A stretch of 64,000 bases of DNA, taken from the NCBI GenBank assembly GCA_004352715.1, contig SCFE01000105.1:22735-86734 (forward strand). The letters run 5' to 3'. Numbering within the stretch: position 1 is the first letter of the stretch; each line of letters begins with the position of its first letter. Below the pieces are notes generated by a model, which was not told the origin of the DNA, searched no databases, and was given only the letters and a program-made list of their open reading frames with translations. Positions 50,822 to 64,000 of this stretch are shown in pieces. The stretch comes from Hofstenia miamia. Lineage: Eukaryota; Xenacoelomorpha; Acoela. Position numbers and translations under genes: made by a program.

Positions 50822-52624
50822 CAGGGACCGTAAAATAGGTGCTGAAAATCGAGAAATAGGCACCTAAATAGGTGCTTAAAACGAAAATAGCTGGTAAACA
50901 GATCAATTCTCTCACGAGAAATTAAATGAAGAGAAAGCGCATAAACATCATAAGTTTCGTAGAACCTCTTCCCCAATATTAGCAGCGTTGACATACTTGG
51001 CTCGTACCATCGAAAATAGTCGCTCAATTTTGCAAGATGTATCTGGCGCCTAAAGAAAGGAAGCAGGATTTGGCCGTAAAACCGGCATTTTTCTTTAGAA
51101 CTGTCTTGAATTTTTATTCTGCCTCTATTCCAAAGATGTCTTGCATAAACTCATTGAAAATCCGTAGCTGATCTATTACGAAAAGCCCATGTTTCTGCAT
51201 TCGCTTTTAGGTGGAAAGTGATCGTTCCTCTTGAACAAACCCATTTAGAAATGCGTTTTTACATTTTAAATGAAAATGCCATCGTCCACCAAATTATTTA
51301 CCCACGTCGAAATATCGTTTTGCAATGTATATTCCGCAAGCAATCCAAGTCCTCCACCGGGTTACGACAGGCCATGGAGGTAGGGAAATTGGAAAGGAAG
51401 ACCACCTTATAGCACTTTTTGAAAGACTGGATTTGAGTGCTGTAATGCATAGGTTAGTGTTCATACTTTTCACTTTTGCATCCTCAAATGCTAAATTCTT
51501 GGAAGACGGCTTTAACTAAATTCCCAACACGAATGCAGTAAGCTGCCCCATTCGTAATAAATAATTTAAATTTCGGTGAAGAAAGTGTTTAATAAAATGT
51601 TTCGGTAATGTACCGCGTAACGGTTTCCGCGCTTGTCTTTTCTTGAATTTTGTGACTCAATAAAAATGGTTTCGCCGGAGAATCTATTGCGCCAACTAGC
51701 AAGGCCACAACATTCGCTAGTTTATTTTGCAGCGTTTCTTTCATGCGATCTTTTTCCTTCTCAAGAACAGAATTGGTGAAAGTTTTTCTCATTGAGGTTT
51801 CGGACGGTAAGGAATAACCAATTTCGCCTTCTAGACATTTCTTGAAGCCTGGTTTATCCATTTTTCAGTTCTGGTGTTAACGATCTGAAAATTTATTTTT
51901 GACTGATTATTTTTTTCTGTGCCAGATGCTTGTTCTTGCAATGGGCAGTGATGCCTAAAGGTAGAGCAATGTGCGATTTCTTCTTGTGTGACATTTTAAT
52001 TTGACAAGAATTACAGAATATAGCGCTTGCCATAATTTTTAGCAAAGAATCGAATGCCGCATACTTTCGTAGAATATGCGAACCGTCTTTTACATCCGAC
52101 ATTGGGAACTAGGAATCTGTTGAGTTCCAATTCCTCTTTTTAACACACCATTTCAATCGCATTTTCTTTTGTTTTGTATTAAGACCTGGTTTCTTAGCTG
52201 CAGCCCTTCCAAACAATTTGCTACTACGCAATGACCTCTTCACGGTGGCTACAGATGCGCAATCCTGTAGGTTGCAATCATGTCAATGTTGGTTTGCTGT
52301 CTTGGTTTCTCTTGCGCCATTATTTTGGCCTGTCTGTAAGCCAACCCGCCCTGCATCTGCTTTTTCATAAATTGACTAACTTATCCTTGCGAAATACTTA
52401 GCTGATTAATAGCATTTGCACGGCATTGTAGTATAGTAAACACAAAATATTGACACAAAAGTATCAATAATAATATTTTTTCGCAAATCGCCAACTTGTA
52501 TGCTTTGAACTGGGTTTCGGACTTAGGTATCTTAATGCTGAAAATCGTTCTGGGTTTGAAGATATTTGAACAAGACTGTCAAAGCCTAAAAGATATTATA
52601 TATGACAAAAAGAGACGGTCCTTA
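50822..52624 (-). mobile_element. Decayed hAT-type DNA transposon
   Basis: Two minus-strand protein blocks lie in the expected order. Near the 5' end is a BED-like Cys/His stretch (FCNSCQIKMSHKKKSH ... ITAHCKNKH, 51893-52102), then FKKCLEGEIGYSLPSETSMR (51589-51861). Near the 3' end is SCKIERLFSMVRAKYVNAAN (about 50950-51045), the hAT dimerisation motif 'ERLFS'. The style resembles CGGBP1-like hAT transposases. Ends are CAGGGACCGT at left and ACGGTCCTTA at right, short inverted repeats of hAT type. The copy is much shorter than a full hAT and has stops and shifts. No 8-bp target duplication could be matched, so the ends are provisional. Confidence 0.6.
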
Positions 52625-53130
52625 CACATTACCCATCCACTTTAAAAAATATTTGTGTATCCTAGATTCTTTCCAATTTCATGTACGCCTCCCCTGTTTG
52701 GTATCTTTCTAAAGGTTACATAAAACAGCTAGAAAAGTTCCAAAGCAATGTCTTGTTCTGGATAATATTTAGTTCCGATTGCTACAAAAGACTAAAGGAC
52801 CTCAACATTCTCTAATATTTCTTAAACGGGATTATGAATGTATCATTTTGTTCCATAAAATGTTATATCAAAAGTGCAACATTGATATCTGGAGCTGTAT
52901 ATTGCTTTCTTTGCTTAGTTATTATTTTCTGGGAAAGAATAAGAACGTCTTGCATAATGAAAACAACTAACGCTTGCAATAGTTTATAAATTTTTGTATT
53001 AAAAGAGTTACAAAAAATGGCCTATAATACTCACAAGAATACAAAGATGAACTCTATTTAGTAAGATAGCAGAATTAAAAAGAGGTTTTTTAATTATCTA
53101 TGGGACGTATTTGAAAGCATACCTAAAGAA
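52625..53130 (+). mobile_element. LINE reverse transcriptase C-terminal fragment
   Basis: Plus-strand reading YASPVWYLSKGYIKQLEKF ... KRLKDLNIL is the usual tail of jockey-like reverse transcriptases ('Y.SPVW ... LE..Q ... R'). The frame then drifts with stops. It lies in METAP2 intron 2 next to the hAT end. Confidence 0.65.
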
Positions 53131-53391
53131 ATGGTTATACTATAAACAAACCACTATTTTATTTTTGTAATTTTTGTGTCATTAAGTAATTATGATTTGA
53201 ATTATGCAATTATTGTTTTACTACTACAATAATGAATACAAAATTAATTAAAATCTTTAAGGATTTCAAAAACCGAAATCTAAAGATGTCACCGTTTGCA
53301 AATTTAAAGACGATGTGCAATTTATGTTTGGTCTAATTATGTCAAAAAAACAACATGAACCTTGAAACAATTCAATCCATTTGCAATTTAG

Positions 53392-54059
<668 letters not shown>

Positions 54060-55950
54060 TGATTATAACTTTCTACTGAACTTTGAAAATTATATATTTA
54101 TATGTTGTTACATACGTGTCTAAAACGTTTTAGATTTAATGAACTTTTCAAAAAAATTTCAGAAAAATTTACTTTATACAATCATTTAAATATATTTTAA
54201 ATATTTCGAGAAAATCTATTAATTAAATTGCAAAGCAAAAACCAGCTACTGCCAGGGGTGATAACAGCGTCTGCTGTTAACAGCAAACGATTTTAATTTT
54301 AAAAGCATAATATGTACTTTAACAGCTAATCAAATTGGTTTCAACCACATAACACTTTTATGCTATATTTTGCAGTTTTAATCATATTATAATTGCTTAT
54401 TGTGTACAAATCTCATTATTGGATATTACTCTCGAATATGTTATATTGGAATACTTTAACTGAAAATACTAGATATGATATTGATGTGATCGTTGGGGGA
54501 GCGGGTTGTTCTGGTCATGTTAATATTGTATCCAATGGCGATTTGCTGCCCATCATGCACATTGGTGAAGAAGTGAATTTAATTTATTCAACTCAGTAAC
54601 CGTGAAAGAGAGGGGACATTTTCCTCAAAGAGTTAGCTTCACTTATTTTAGCAGTTTTTGTTATTTTTAGTTTTTTATCATTTTAACTTCAAATTTAGAC
54701 TAGCATAATTTGGTCTATTAACAAAGTTATCTTTGAATCCGAATCCGAATTTTTTGAATCCAAATCTGTATTTTCCTGTATAAAGTCAATTAAAATATTT
54801 GAAATTCAAAATTGTAAATTCATTGAGTACTTTATTCCCAAATTATCAATTCGGCTTTAATTTGACCTGGTCGAATACGAATCTAGAGTTGCATCTGAAT
54901 CCTAGGACCGTAGGATGTGTTTGGTGGGGCCCAACCATCATTGTTCCAGACCTGGACATTGTTCTCAAAAGCCCTGATTAACAGTATAGTAGCACTGTAA
55001 TTTACACACTCAGTATTTTGAAATCTGACAAACCAAATTTTTCTTGTGTGGAAAAAATCCATTTTTAAATTGGCTGTTAACAGTTAATTTGTCACCCCTA
55101 GTCATTTTCAGCTCAAAGTTTTGTGTTGGAAACTTTTCTTGTAGCTCTCCACATATTTTACTTTCAACTTTTTTAGTAATTTCTTCAACTAATTGACAGT
55201 AATTGACTTGCGATTACTAAATTCCCTTGTTAATATGTTTTCAGCAAATTCAAATGATATTAAGCCTACACAACCCCACTTTACTATCAATCAATATTGC
55301 AAAATTTCCTTGGAATAACAAAGTAACTATACAATCTTGTCTGCTGATTTTGAACTACTTTACTATGTTCAAGATGTCGACTAAATTTCTGGGTAGTGGC
55401 AGATTCAAAGGGGATCCCTGGATCGATCCCTCCCCCAAGATTTCTTGGCAAAGATCAGTCCGAACTAGTTGCAGAAAGCCTAGGCCCGATCCTACCGTTC
55501 CTAAAAAATGACTTAATTTCTGTTTTTCGTATATATCGGGAATGTCTATAGTTTCCGGTATACATGTAAGAACAAATTTATTCGCTTAATTTGCTTATGG
55601 TTCATCTACATTAAGCCATTATTGTTCAATCACATTTCTGCAAAATACCACAAATTGATTTTTAAGAACATTTAGCATCTGAAAACACAGTATAGAGATT
55701 TGAGACGCTATAATGAAATATTCCTATACCATAGAACAAAAACTCAATTTCAAATTTGGAGAATACGCTTCCTATTTATCATTAGGTACCTAGTTGCATG
55801 TTAAACACAACCGTCTAAAGCTAATCATAAAATTATTCTTTTTTACCAATGCCTGACAAGTTCCAGGTATGACATAACAGGCACTAACACAAATGCAATT
55901 ATACACCTTAACATTGCATTACCGCAATCTTAATTGCCAGAATTTTTAAT

Positions 55951-57460
55951 TTGTTTAATCCTAACCGACATTATTATGACATTTTCATTATTTTAGCTCC
56001 CAAATATTTAAAACTGGTACGTAGATTAGAATATGAATTAAAACACGATATATTTGAATCACTCTGGATAGAAATTATATCATTTGAAAATAAATGCCAT
56101 AAAGAACTGATTAATATCACATACAATCCCAATAAGAATTATCATATTGACTATTTAAAATTTAAGGCAAATGAAATGTCCGAAATAAGTGATCTCTACT
56201 ATTCTATAAATATATATTGGTGACTTTAATATAAATTATTTTAATAATCTTGAAAAAAAATCGTTAAAAGAATTTTGTGCAACATACGATTTTCATTGTG
56301 TAAATACTGACTGTCCTACACGACATAACAATTTAATTGATTACTTCCTAACAAATTCCGACTTAATTTTTAAATCCTTCATGTTTGAATCATTCAGTGA
56401 CCATGCTCTTTGCACATATATAAGTAATATAACTACCAAAGCCAATAAATTTAAAATAATTTATGCAAGAGATTATCTAAATTATTCAGACGAAATAATG
56501 GAAACACTTTTGAAAAACATATCGTTCAACTATATATACACATTAAAATCTGGATTTTGCATGATTAATTATATTTCAAAAGAAATTTGCAATGCAGTTA
56601 ATAAAGCGGCACCAATTAAGTACCGCAAAGTAAAATTAAAAGCGCGCAATGTTGCTTTATCAAATGCCGATGATAGTGATATACATGAACTAGTAAGTAT
56701 TAAAAGAAAATTGTTTGATCTCGCTCAAACAGAACCGACAACAACTAATTAGACTAATTACGAAAAATCAAAGAGGATTATTAAACAATTAAGAAATAAA
56801 AAACCTGCCTTAAAACAAAAAGGATTCTTCAATAAACTAAATAATACAAACGAAAAATGCCGATATATTCATAATATGTTGGGAAAAAGTAAAGGACTTT
56901 CAACTGGCATTAACGAATTAAGTATTGATTACCAAACTACAACAGAAAAAACAAGAATAATAGACCACCTAAATTCAACATTTAAGGAACTCGGCAATTT
57001 CAATTTTTCCCAATATAAGAGAAAGAAAAATATTAATAAATTCCCAGGAAAAACATACTTTTCTTTTACACTTAAAAATGTAAATGAACTAGAAACCATA
57101 ATAAAAACTTTAGACACAAATAAATCAACGGCATCCTATAATCTTCCAGTCTTTATTATTAAACGTTATTTTCATAACTTTAGTGAACATCTACTATTTG
57201 CATTTAACCAATGCATTATTGATAATGAATTCCCGGATATATTTAAGAAATCTGACATACGCCCTCTCACAAAAAACATAGAACTTAAATTAAATAATGT
57301 ACCAATAAAGCAAGGCGAATCTATTAACTATTTAGGTGTTGAAATTGACAATGATTTAAATTTCGAACAATTCTTCATAGCAAAATTAAAAAAATGGCTT
57401 CTGGAGTTAGGTATCTTTATCATCTCAGAAATATTTCACATACGTACCACAGACAATTAA
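55951..57460 (+). mobile_element. LINE with the reverse transcriptase core deleted
   Basis: The endonuclease part reads HDIFESLWIEIISFE, then a frame slip, GDFNINYFNN, NTDCPTRHNNLIDYFL and SFSDHALCTYI, with the GDFN, TR..LID and SDH motifs. Linker APIKYRKVKLKARNVAL. The reverse transcriptase start reads KTLDTNKSTASYNLPVFIIK and NQCIIDNEFPDIFKKSDIRPL. At about 57275 it jumps straight to GESINYLGVEIDNDLNFEQF, which normally lies about 150 residues later, after the FADD box. The catalytic palm is therefore missing. Lies in sense orientation within intron 4 of METAP2. Confidence 0.8.
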
Positions 57461-57545
57461 TAAATGCACTCTGCCTTTCACACTTTCAATATTGATCATT
57501 CCTCTTTACAAACATTAATTCAAAACATCGCATCCTCCTGTCTAN

Positions 57546-58125
57546 GATTAATATCACATACAATCCCAATAAGAATTATCATATTGACTATTTAGAATTT
57601 AAGGCAAATGAAATGTCCGAAAAAAGTGATCTCTACTATTTTATAAATGTATTTGGTGACTTTAATATAAATTATTTTAATAATCTTGAAAAAAAATCGT
57701 TAAAAGAATTTTGCGCAACATCCGATTTTCATTGTGTAAATACTGACATAACAACTTAATTGATTACTTCCTAACAAATTCCGACTTAGTTTTTAAATCC
57801 TTCATGTTTGAATCATTCAGTGGCCATGCTCTTTGGACATATATAAGTAATATAACTATCAAAGTCAATAAATTTAAAATAATTTATGCTAGAAATTATC
57901 TAAATTATTCAGACGAAATAATGGAAACACTTTTGCAAAACATATCGTTCAACTATATATACACATTAAAATCTGGATTTTGCATGATGAATTATATTTC
58001 AAAAGAAATTTGCAATGCAGTTAATAAAGCGGCACCAATTAAGTACCGCAAAGTAAAATTAAAAGCGCGCAATGTTGCTTTATCAAATGCCGATGATAGT
58101 GATATACATGAACTAGTAAGTATTA
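57546..58125 (+). repeat. Second copy of 56110-56700 between two Ns
   Basis: Matches the LINE endonuclease/linker region with small differences. The frame at VFGDFNINYF is intact here but shifted in the first copy, and about 13 bp around the PTRH codons are missing. Bounded by N at 57545 and 58126. Bases before the first N (CTCCTGTCTA) reappear right after the second N (CTCCTGTCTAAAAC), so this contig probably does not belong between them. Confidence 0.85.
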
Positions 58126-58126
58126 N

Positions 58127-58700
58127 CTCCTGTCTAAAACTTTTAATTGGTCCCTTAAAATACTCAATTTTGCACAAAAACATGACAATGCATCCGATTA
58201 CCGATTAAAATACAAAATACTATCTCCTTATTATCAAATTCAAATGCATATGTTATCAATATTATTTAAATTCAAATTTGGTAAAGCCACAATTTCGTTT
58301 TTAAAACAGTATATTAAATTAAATGAACGGTCTCAAACATTTTTATGCTTGGATAAATATTTTAATAGTTTTCACCACACAGCAACTAAATTATGGAATA
58401 ACTTAAATAGAGAAATTAAATTTGAAAAAATTACAAGAAATTCAGAAAGAAATTGCCAACATTCCTCTTTAATAGACAATGCCTACTTAACGAAAATGAT
58501 ACACTACATTCATTTGAAAATTTTGTATAAAATGCACACACACACACAACACACATTCACACACAGATTTTATATTATATATATTTATTATATTTGTAAA
58601 TAGGTTTTTGAAGTTTTGTAGTTTATGGTTTTTTGTACCTTTTTCTTGTAGCAGTAAATTGCTTTGAATCTATTCTTCAAAATAAAGTAATTCATGAAAA
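58127..58700 (+). mobile_element. LINE reverse transcriptase C-terminus and 3' end
   Basis: Reads LKLLIGPLKYSILH ... QIQMHMLSILFKFKFGKA, then NSFHHTATKLWNNLNREIK, the tail usually seen in jockey/CR1-like proteins. A CA-rich microsatellite lies at 58531-58562, with AATAAAG near 58681. Continues the copy interrupted at 57544. Confidence 0.7.
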
Positions 58701-59138
58701 CACACATGTTTGAGAAAAGTTGATATAATCTGTGCTGTAACTCATTACACCTGCCTATGAAAGTAAATGCTGTGGAATTTTATGAATGGTGTTTTTATGT
58801 AACTTCAATTAATGTTTATCCATTTTAGCACAAAATGTCACGTTCATTATGAATTATAAATGTTTTATTTTGAAGAAGTTTTGATATCCTCAGCATTCAG
58901 CTTTTCAAAGATTGTCATTATTCTATTGCTAATGAATATACTAAATTTATTTGCGCTTGTAATATGTTGATGTACATATCCCCTTTTAAGATTTTCCATT
59001 ATCTTATATCTGTAAATTGAAATTTGATTTTTGGTTTGATCAAATTTATTTTTTATAGCAAGTTGAAGAATTACTGATATATATAGAGTAGACTCGATTT
59101 TTTACCACTAATAGTAATTTCAGGCATATATTCACTTG

Positions 59139-59146
59139 TATATATG

Positions 59147-59180
<34 letters not shown>
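59139..59180. repeat. TA dinucleotide repeat
   Basis: Nearly pure TA run. Confidence 0.85.
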
Positions 59181-59310
59181 GCATTAATGTAACGTGGGCA
59201 CTGAAAAAAATATATATTATAAGGATACACCCTACCAGAAACTCCTAGATCCGCCACTGTCTCTGGGAATATATCTAAGTGCTTGTATGCATTTATACAA
59301 ATATTTTTAG

Positions 59311-61060
<1,750 letters not shown>

Positions 61061-61797
61061 ATTACCATTCAGAGCGATTTGAGTTTTATCTGATTTATAG
61101 GAATATAGTCGCTTGATTTTATTTTAACTTATCGAATTTTTTTAAAGAGCCTTTAATTAATATTTTCAGTTATATCAAGGCTAGAAACTGGTCAACTAGA
61201 GGTCATGCGACAGGTGGTCGTTTGACATTTTTGAAAATGTACGGATGACGAAATCTTAGTTTTTCGTGCAGAATTAAAAATGCGTGATAAAGTCGCGTCA
61301 AGTTAATATGTTCAAATTGACAGATATTTGTTGACCCGTTTCCAGCCGTGGGTAATATATAACATTTATTGAATTATTCTTTGTACAGTAAAATTCACTA
61401 ATCTTTCTCGTTTTTTTACTCAACAATCAAATTTGTTTAAATTCAGAAATTTGTCCTAGCCTTTTTTTGAAAAGCTGTTTAATAACATAATAAATGCATT
61501 TAAAGAGAAACGCATCATTTTATTACGACATGTTTTTGCATGCCACTCTCACTATCAAAATATTTCCCACTACTAAATTAAAACTAAATTTATAAAATAA
61601 ATTTAAAATATATCAACTTTCTAAATTAGGTAGATAAAATTTTTCTTGATTTTCATTTTTTAGTTTAGACTTGAGTTCTTTAATTTAGTACTGTATAGAA
61701 TGATTCCATGATGCTTAGTTAAACAATTATTAATGGCCTTGGTTAAAACTTTTTGTATACATTTCATTTTACATGTCATTAAATGTTTGTATATTTA

Positions 61798-61839
<42 letters not shown>

Positions 61840-62259
61840 CAGCTAGCGAAGAAGAATCTACATTCATTATGCGAACAGTAAATGAAGGTACTGGTAACAA
61901 TTCTGAAACCGTCACGAAATACGAAACGAAGCAAACAATAATCGTACATAACTTGGGGTATGGCGTGGCTAGCATCTATTAATAAAGTAATTATGATTGT
62001 AGAATTTAAACCTCGCCATTTCAACGTTTTTGTATAATACTTGCAACATTATTTTTAATATGAATTTTAATCTTTTAACCTAGGTATTTGTTTGAAGCGT
62101 TTTGGTGTTTCATTCAATATATTCATAGCTGTGTAGAAATGACTTTTTAATTATTCACTTCTCATACATAATTGGTTCATTTAAATGCGTTTTTTTATTT
62201 TGTTTATTGATTAATTTTGCAGCAAAAATAGTTTTTTGCAGTATAGCAAAGTATTGATC
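61061..62259. other. METAP2 3' flank
   Basis: Candidate polyadenylation signal AATAAA at 61489-61494. A TA repeat lies at 61805-61836. An exon-like open frame is listed separately. Confidence 0.5.
61843..61981 (+). other. Exon-like open frame of unknown origin
   Basis: Directly after a TA repeat and a possible acceptor (ACATACAG) there is an open frame reading ASEEESTFIMRTVNEGTG, then TVTKYETKQTIIVHNLGYG and TAA. It is less AT-rich than its surroundings and has balanced codons, as a terminal coding exon would. No family recognised, and no upstream partner exon seen. Could also be chance. Confidence 0.2.
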
Positions 62260-63510
62260 AATATTTTGAAGAACGTCGTTAGGACGTATGGATATAACAT
62301 TGTGGATGTAGAAATAAGTTTGAGATTTTTTGTATTCATTATTCTTTTTAAAGCTATGAGTATAGTATGTTCTGCTACTTTAATAGCCCAATTTAAATAT
62401 ACCTGAAATTTTCAGAGAATTTTTTGGTTTATATCTGTTTAGAATAGATTGGCATAATTGAAGTGCTTGAATACTAGAGTATGTATTCATTGAATTTTCG
62501 CTTTAATTGAAGGTTTCCTGGGACATTTATAGTTAATTGCGTTTAAAGTCGATATGTTCATTTTTCTAATATGATTTGTGGCTTTTCAAAATGTGGATGT
62601 GAGTCTAAAATATTTCGGAGATCCTTCAGGGACTTAACTTGTTTTATTTGAACGCCGTTGAAATTAAGTTTATATTGTAAACTATCAGTAGCTTTAGTTT
62701 TTGTTTAACAATGCAGAATTGAGTGATTAATGTATTCACTTTTAGATTTAGAGATGAAAAACATTTAACGACAGAAGCACAATTTTTTTAGAGAATTTGA
62801 ACGACTTTTTTCGCATATTGTATAATGTCAAATGTTGCTTGATCGATTAAATCGTTTATGTAAATATTATATAATGGGGAACGCAAAGTTGTTCCCTGTT
62901 AGAAATTTTTAGTAGAAACCTAGAATTGATAACTATACTGTCATAATAAAAACCTACATATTAAACTTTTTGTAGTAATATATGATCAATCGAATCGAAT
63001 ACTTTCGATAAGCTTAAGCAAGCAATTGCTGAGTATTCCATGTCATTGTAGAATTCATCATTATAGTATATTTTCTTAATAATTCCCATTTGTTCTTTAG
63101 GGAAGAAAAATTTTGAAAATGTTAATTATTACTTGCTTTCCCTTTAGCAAATTTGCATACAGTTCATTGATTGTTTCAGAATTGATGTACTTTTCACGCT
63201 TCTGTTTCTTTTGTTCGATTACACCAATGCATTTAAAATCGATCCATTATTTTTTCCAAGATTTAGTGGATTTACCCACTTTTAGCATATTCGAATACGC
63301 AACTATATAAAGCAGTGATCTGATAATGAAAATTAAAAAAAAAATGTAATTTTCTGATATGCAATCGTCAATGCGTGTTTGACAATTAACGGTGAATCTA
63401 GAAAGATTTGTTTTATAAATTGTAACCACTGTGAATATTTTTAGCTGACTTTTTTCACTATTGTTTAGAAGGCTTAAATTCGAATCTCCCATTACCAATA
63501 TATTCATGTT
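62260..63510 (-). mobile_element. Decayed LINE (endonuclease end and reverse transcriptase)
   Basis: The minus strand from the right reads ILVMGDSNLSLLNN (endonuclease GD.N box), QTRIDDCI, then YSAIACLSLSKVFDSIDHI, the reverse transcriptase 'D.SKAFD..DH' motif, and TINDLIDQATFDIIQYAKK, where 'INDL ... YADD' would stand with the Asp pair lost. Many stops and shifts. Same general type as the other LINE pieces but clearly diverged from them. Confidence 0.65.
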
Positions 63511-64000
63511 ATACTAGAACAGTAGAAGACTAATTTTCCATTAGTAAACCTTTTATTTGGACAATAGTAGATATTTCATATTTGCATATAGAAATGAAAA
63601 TCCTTTTATGCAATAGAAATGTAATTGAAATAAAAAAACACACATTCTTAGCTCAATAGAAAATGTTCAACAGAAAATTTTCATTTAGACGTAAATAAAA
63701 TTCTTAAGAACAAGAATAACAAAATGCATAAAAAATTAATTTGAGTCATGCAAAGCCGAGAGCACTTCCTCCAACGTAGGACGAGAATTGTTGAAACTAT
63801 CAGCATTGACAGACATAAAAATTTATTTCATTTTTGGCATATCTGCACAACAGTTGTAAAGAAAAGAATTCAAAAGATGAGGGTGACTCAATTACAAAAT
63901 TTGTTCAATGTCATTCGATTTTTTAAATAATCCTCGAAATGCACTGATACAGCTAACGAAGTTTCAACTTCCATGCTTAAATTGCGAAATTATCATTATC
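63511..64000. other. AT-rich flank, nothing recognised
   Basis: A 60-codon open frame at 63748-63930 has no known motif. Confidence 0.5.

Overview
This is AT-rich, intron-containing animal DNA, most likely from an invertebrate. The grounds are one host gene split by GT-AG introns, and a background of Ty3/gypsy LTR elements, jockey/CR1-like LINE pieces, a hAT relic and a possible Polinton capsid relic. The exact taxon cannot be read from the sequence. Three long N runs (6629-7628, 9158-9966, 26712-27711) and three single Ns (35508, 57545, 58126) mark assembly joins, and several of the odd structures sit at those joins.

Layout. 1-5626 holds old relics: a LINE piece, a possible Polinton minor-capsid pseudogene, and an inverted-repeat element. 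5627-21060 is one minus-strand LINE broken by two later insertions: an LTR (6329-8043, TTAT target duplication) and full-length gypsy element A (8888-20933, minus, CATG target duplication). 21166-42996 is element B, a relative of A on the minus strand. It is itself split by element C (25539-34752, plus, TTAT target duplication), a diverged member of the same family. 42997-44640 is flanking repeat and LINE DNA. 44831-61060 is the only convincing host gene, methionine aminopeptidase 2, in six exons that join into 442 codons plus stop. Its introns carry a hAT relic and LINE fragments. 61061-64000 is flank plus another decayed LINE.

How the mobile genes work together. A, B and C share one plan: LTR, primer site resembling the tRNA-Arg type, gag with a CCHC knuckle, a -1 slippery heptamer T TTA AAT directly before the gag stop, then protease, reverse transcriptase, RNase H and integrase. 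After integrase comes a third open reading frame of about 1,100 codons that I cannot assign to any known family. It is recognisable in all three copies and is the best candidate here for an undescribed component. C has lost reverse transcriptase and RNase H but keeps protease, integrase and ORF3, so it probably moved using enzymes supplied in trans. A and B are decayed, and their premature stops are almost all TGA at positions where a sister copy has arginine or a neighbour of arginine.

The host gene product is a cytosolic enzyme that removes initiator methionine. All metal-binding and catalytic residues I could check are present.
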